NCBI GenBank assembly: GCA_015501585.1
Contig: JADNRY010001019.1
Span: 1 to 18,861, forward strand
Length of the DNA stretch: 18,861 nt
Source of the DNA: Rhodocollybia butyracea
Lineage: Eukaryota > Basidiomycota > Agaricomycetes > Agaricales > Omphalotaceae
Direction of reading: 5' to 3'
The number at the start of each line of letters is the position of its first letter. Position 1 is the first letter of the stretch. Shown in pieces: positions 17,618-18,861 of this stretch. The position numbers and the translations under genes were made by a program. Under the pieces are notes generated by a model. That model did not search any database. It was not told where the DNA came from and saw only the letters and a list, made by a program, of their open reading frames with translations.

Positions 17618-18861
17618 CATCCTCGATTTTACCCGGTGAGAACGATTGGTGTCACCGATCCAATATTTATCTCGCGAAGTAAGCAGTAAAGCAAAAATCA
17701 TCATGTAAATTCAATGTGACTTCCAACAAATACCCCCGAAAGTTCCCTCATGGAATTAGAAGCTGAACCGCGGTGGGCAGTGTGAGGCCTTCCACTTTTT
17801 CCATTAATTTCCAAGATGGAGCAATGATGGAACATTTGCCCTACATAGTACCAGTTACTATTTGGCTTTATGCCCGAGATCTTATCCTATCATCATAAGA
17901 GCCATCTCAGCGCCATGCCTCATGAGGCAAAGATGCCTAAACTTATTGAAATTCACTGTTTTATATGATCGATTTGGCTTCCTTCCACTGGCAGGAGGGG
18001 AGGCAGCATGACCGCTTACATCTTAATATTATCGCTTCTTGCGACCAGCTCGGCCCCCAACCACTGGTAACCAATATTCTTTGCAGCCCCAAATTGAATA
18101 ACATTTTTGATCGGCATTTGCATTACAATCATCCTAATCACCCTGGCCGCTCAACAGTTGGCTAAAACTGATGTCATTCCCAAAAGGGAATTCAGGTAGC
18201 TCCGGAGCAGGCTGAACCTCAATATATGACAATGCTGCTGTTTCAATGTTGGTTTGACGAGGTTGAACAGAGTTGAACAGCCCGATTTTGGGGGTTGACA
18301 TCAGTTCCGGCGGCCACTGACTAGGACCCCAGGTTACTACCACCTTTCTTTAGATAGGAGTCTTAAGTACTATCAGATCAAGGAGCAAGCGAGGTGCATC
18401 TTGCCCAGAACCTTCATATCATGAACGTCTGATGATCATGATTCATCGCCGAAAGAAATGGAGAGAAGGCTCACCGTGCGTCCTGGAGCTAGAGACATCA
18501 GCAAAATCAGAAAGGTATATGTAAAACACCTACCGAACAGGATATGCCGCACTTGAGACCAAGATCGAGCTTAATCGAGTGCATGATCCAGTAAGTTAGC
18601 AGATGAAAAGCTAGAATGGTGCACATACGGGCAATTTCAAAAGAAACAAAAAACCAACTAATTTCGAAATATCATGCGCCATACGGTTGGGAGTCCGATA
18701 TATTTGACTGACAGGAATACCGCATATGGATCTGAGGTTGGCTGAAGTGATATACAGTTGTAAACATCCAACTAAAGATCAATCCCAACTGGGCTCAGCT
18801 GGTTTTGGTGAACAAACTCAAACACTGTCTCCCAGTTCCGGCATATATGCGTTGCCTATCC
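17618..18861. other. No confident gene; possible minus-strand exons near the right edge
   Basis: A minus-strand frame at 18134-18343 (WGPSQWPPELMSTPKIGLF, ending ISFSQLLSGQGD) looks protein-like but is not recognised. On the same strand about 18440-18620 there are stretches framed by good splice signals, such as CATTCTAG before an exon-like piece with YWIMHSIKLDLGLKCG and then GTAGGT, GTCTCTAG and GTGAGC. They may be 5' exons of an unrecognised minus-strand gene cut by the window edge. No UstY-like oxidase motif was seen. Confidence 0.3.

Overview
The window looks like accessory DNA from a mushroom-forming basidiomycete (Agaricomycetes). This rests on 48-60 bp GT-AG introns with CTAAC/TACTAAC branch sites, TATA boxes 50-75 bases upstream of start codons, and the gene families seen: an HsbA-like secreted protein, an F-box protein N-terminus with a CxxC head, sedolisin proteases and a non-LTR reverse transcriptase tail. 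There are no operons and no prokaryotic signals. Everything was read by eye; no search was run.

Layout, left to right. 1-1726 (+) is the broken 3' part of a multi-frame gene, tentatively of the expanded Crinkler/RHS-like class. 1727-3907 shows no gene. 3908-5040 (-) is a decayed sedolisin (peptidase S53) with frameshifts, a stop and an internal deletion. 6220-8700 (+) is a long intact ORF for an 826-residue coiled coil built from three kinds of internal repeat. About 9690-9990 (-) there is what appears to be a second, more decayed copy of the sedolisin exon-intron segment. Two copies of a roughly 0.85-1.05 kb direct repeat (10121-11166 and 14140-14976) bracket an HsbA-like gene (12024-12736, +) with two frame breaks and a truncated F-box fragment (13454-13765, -). 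16075-16880 (-) is a non-LTR retrotransposon remnant.

The most interesting locus is 17089-17544 (-). Here I reconstruct a small five-exon gene: a first exon that encodes a signal peptide, three microexons of 45-47 bases that each encode one copy of a Gly-Gly-Asp-Val...Lys-Arg-Asp-Ser-Lys-Gly-Tyr-x-Ile-Thr unit, and a short last exon ending in a stop. Signal peptide plus tandem units carrying dibasic (Kex2-like) sites is the architecture of fungal Kex2-processed repeat peptides, including precursors of dikaritin-type ribosomal cyclic peptides. Each unit sits on its own exon, so the peptide array is a tandem array of exon-intron modules with a 95-98 bp period. A one-base loss in one microexon and a one-base gain in a later one cancel, so the spliced frame stays open.

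Apart from the coiled-coil gene and the repeat-peptide gene, every recognisable coding segment is broken. The region therefore reads as a graveyard of secreted-protein and multigene-family copies among repeats, with two loci still apparently under selection or recently formed. No tailoring enzyme for the peptide is recognised inside the window.
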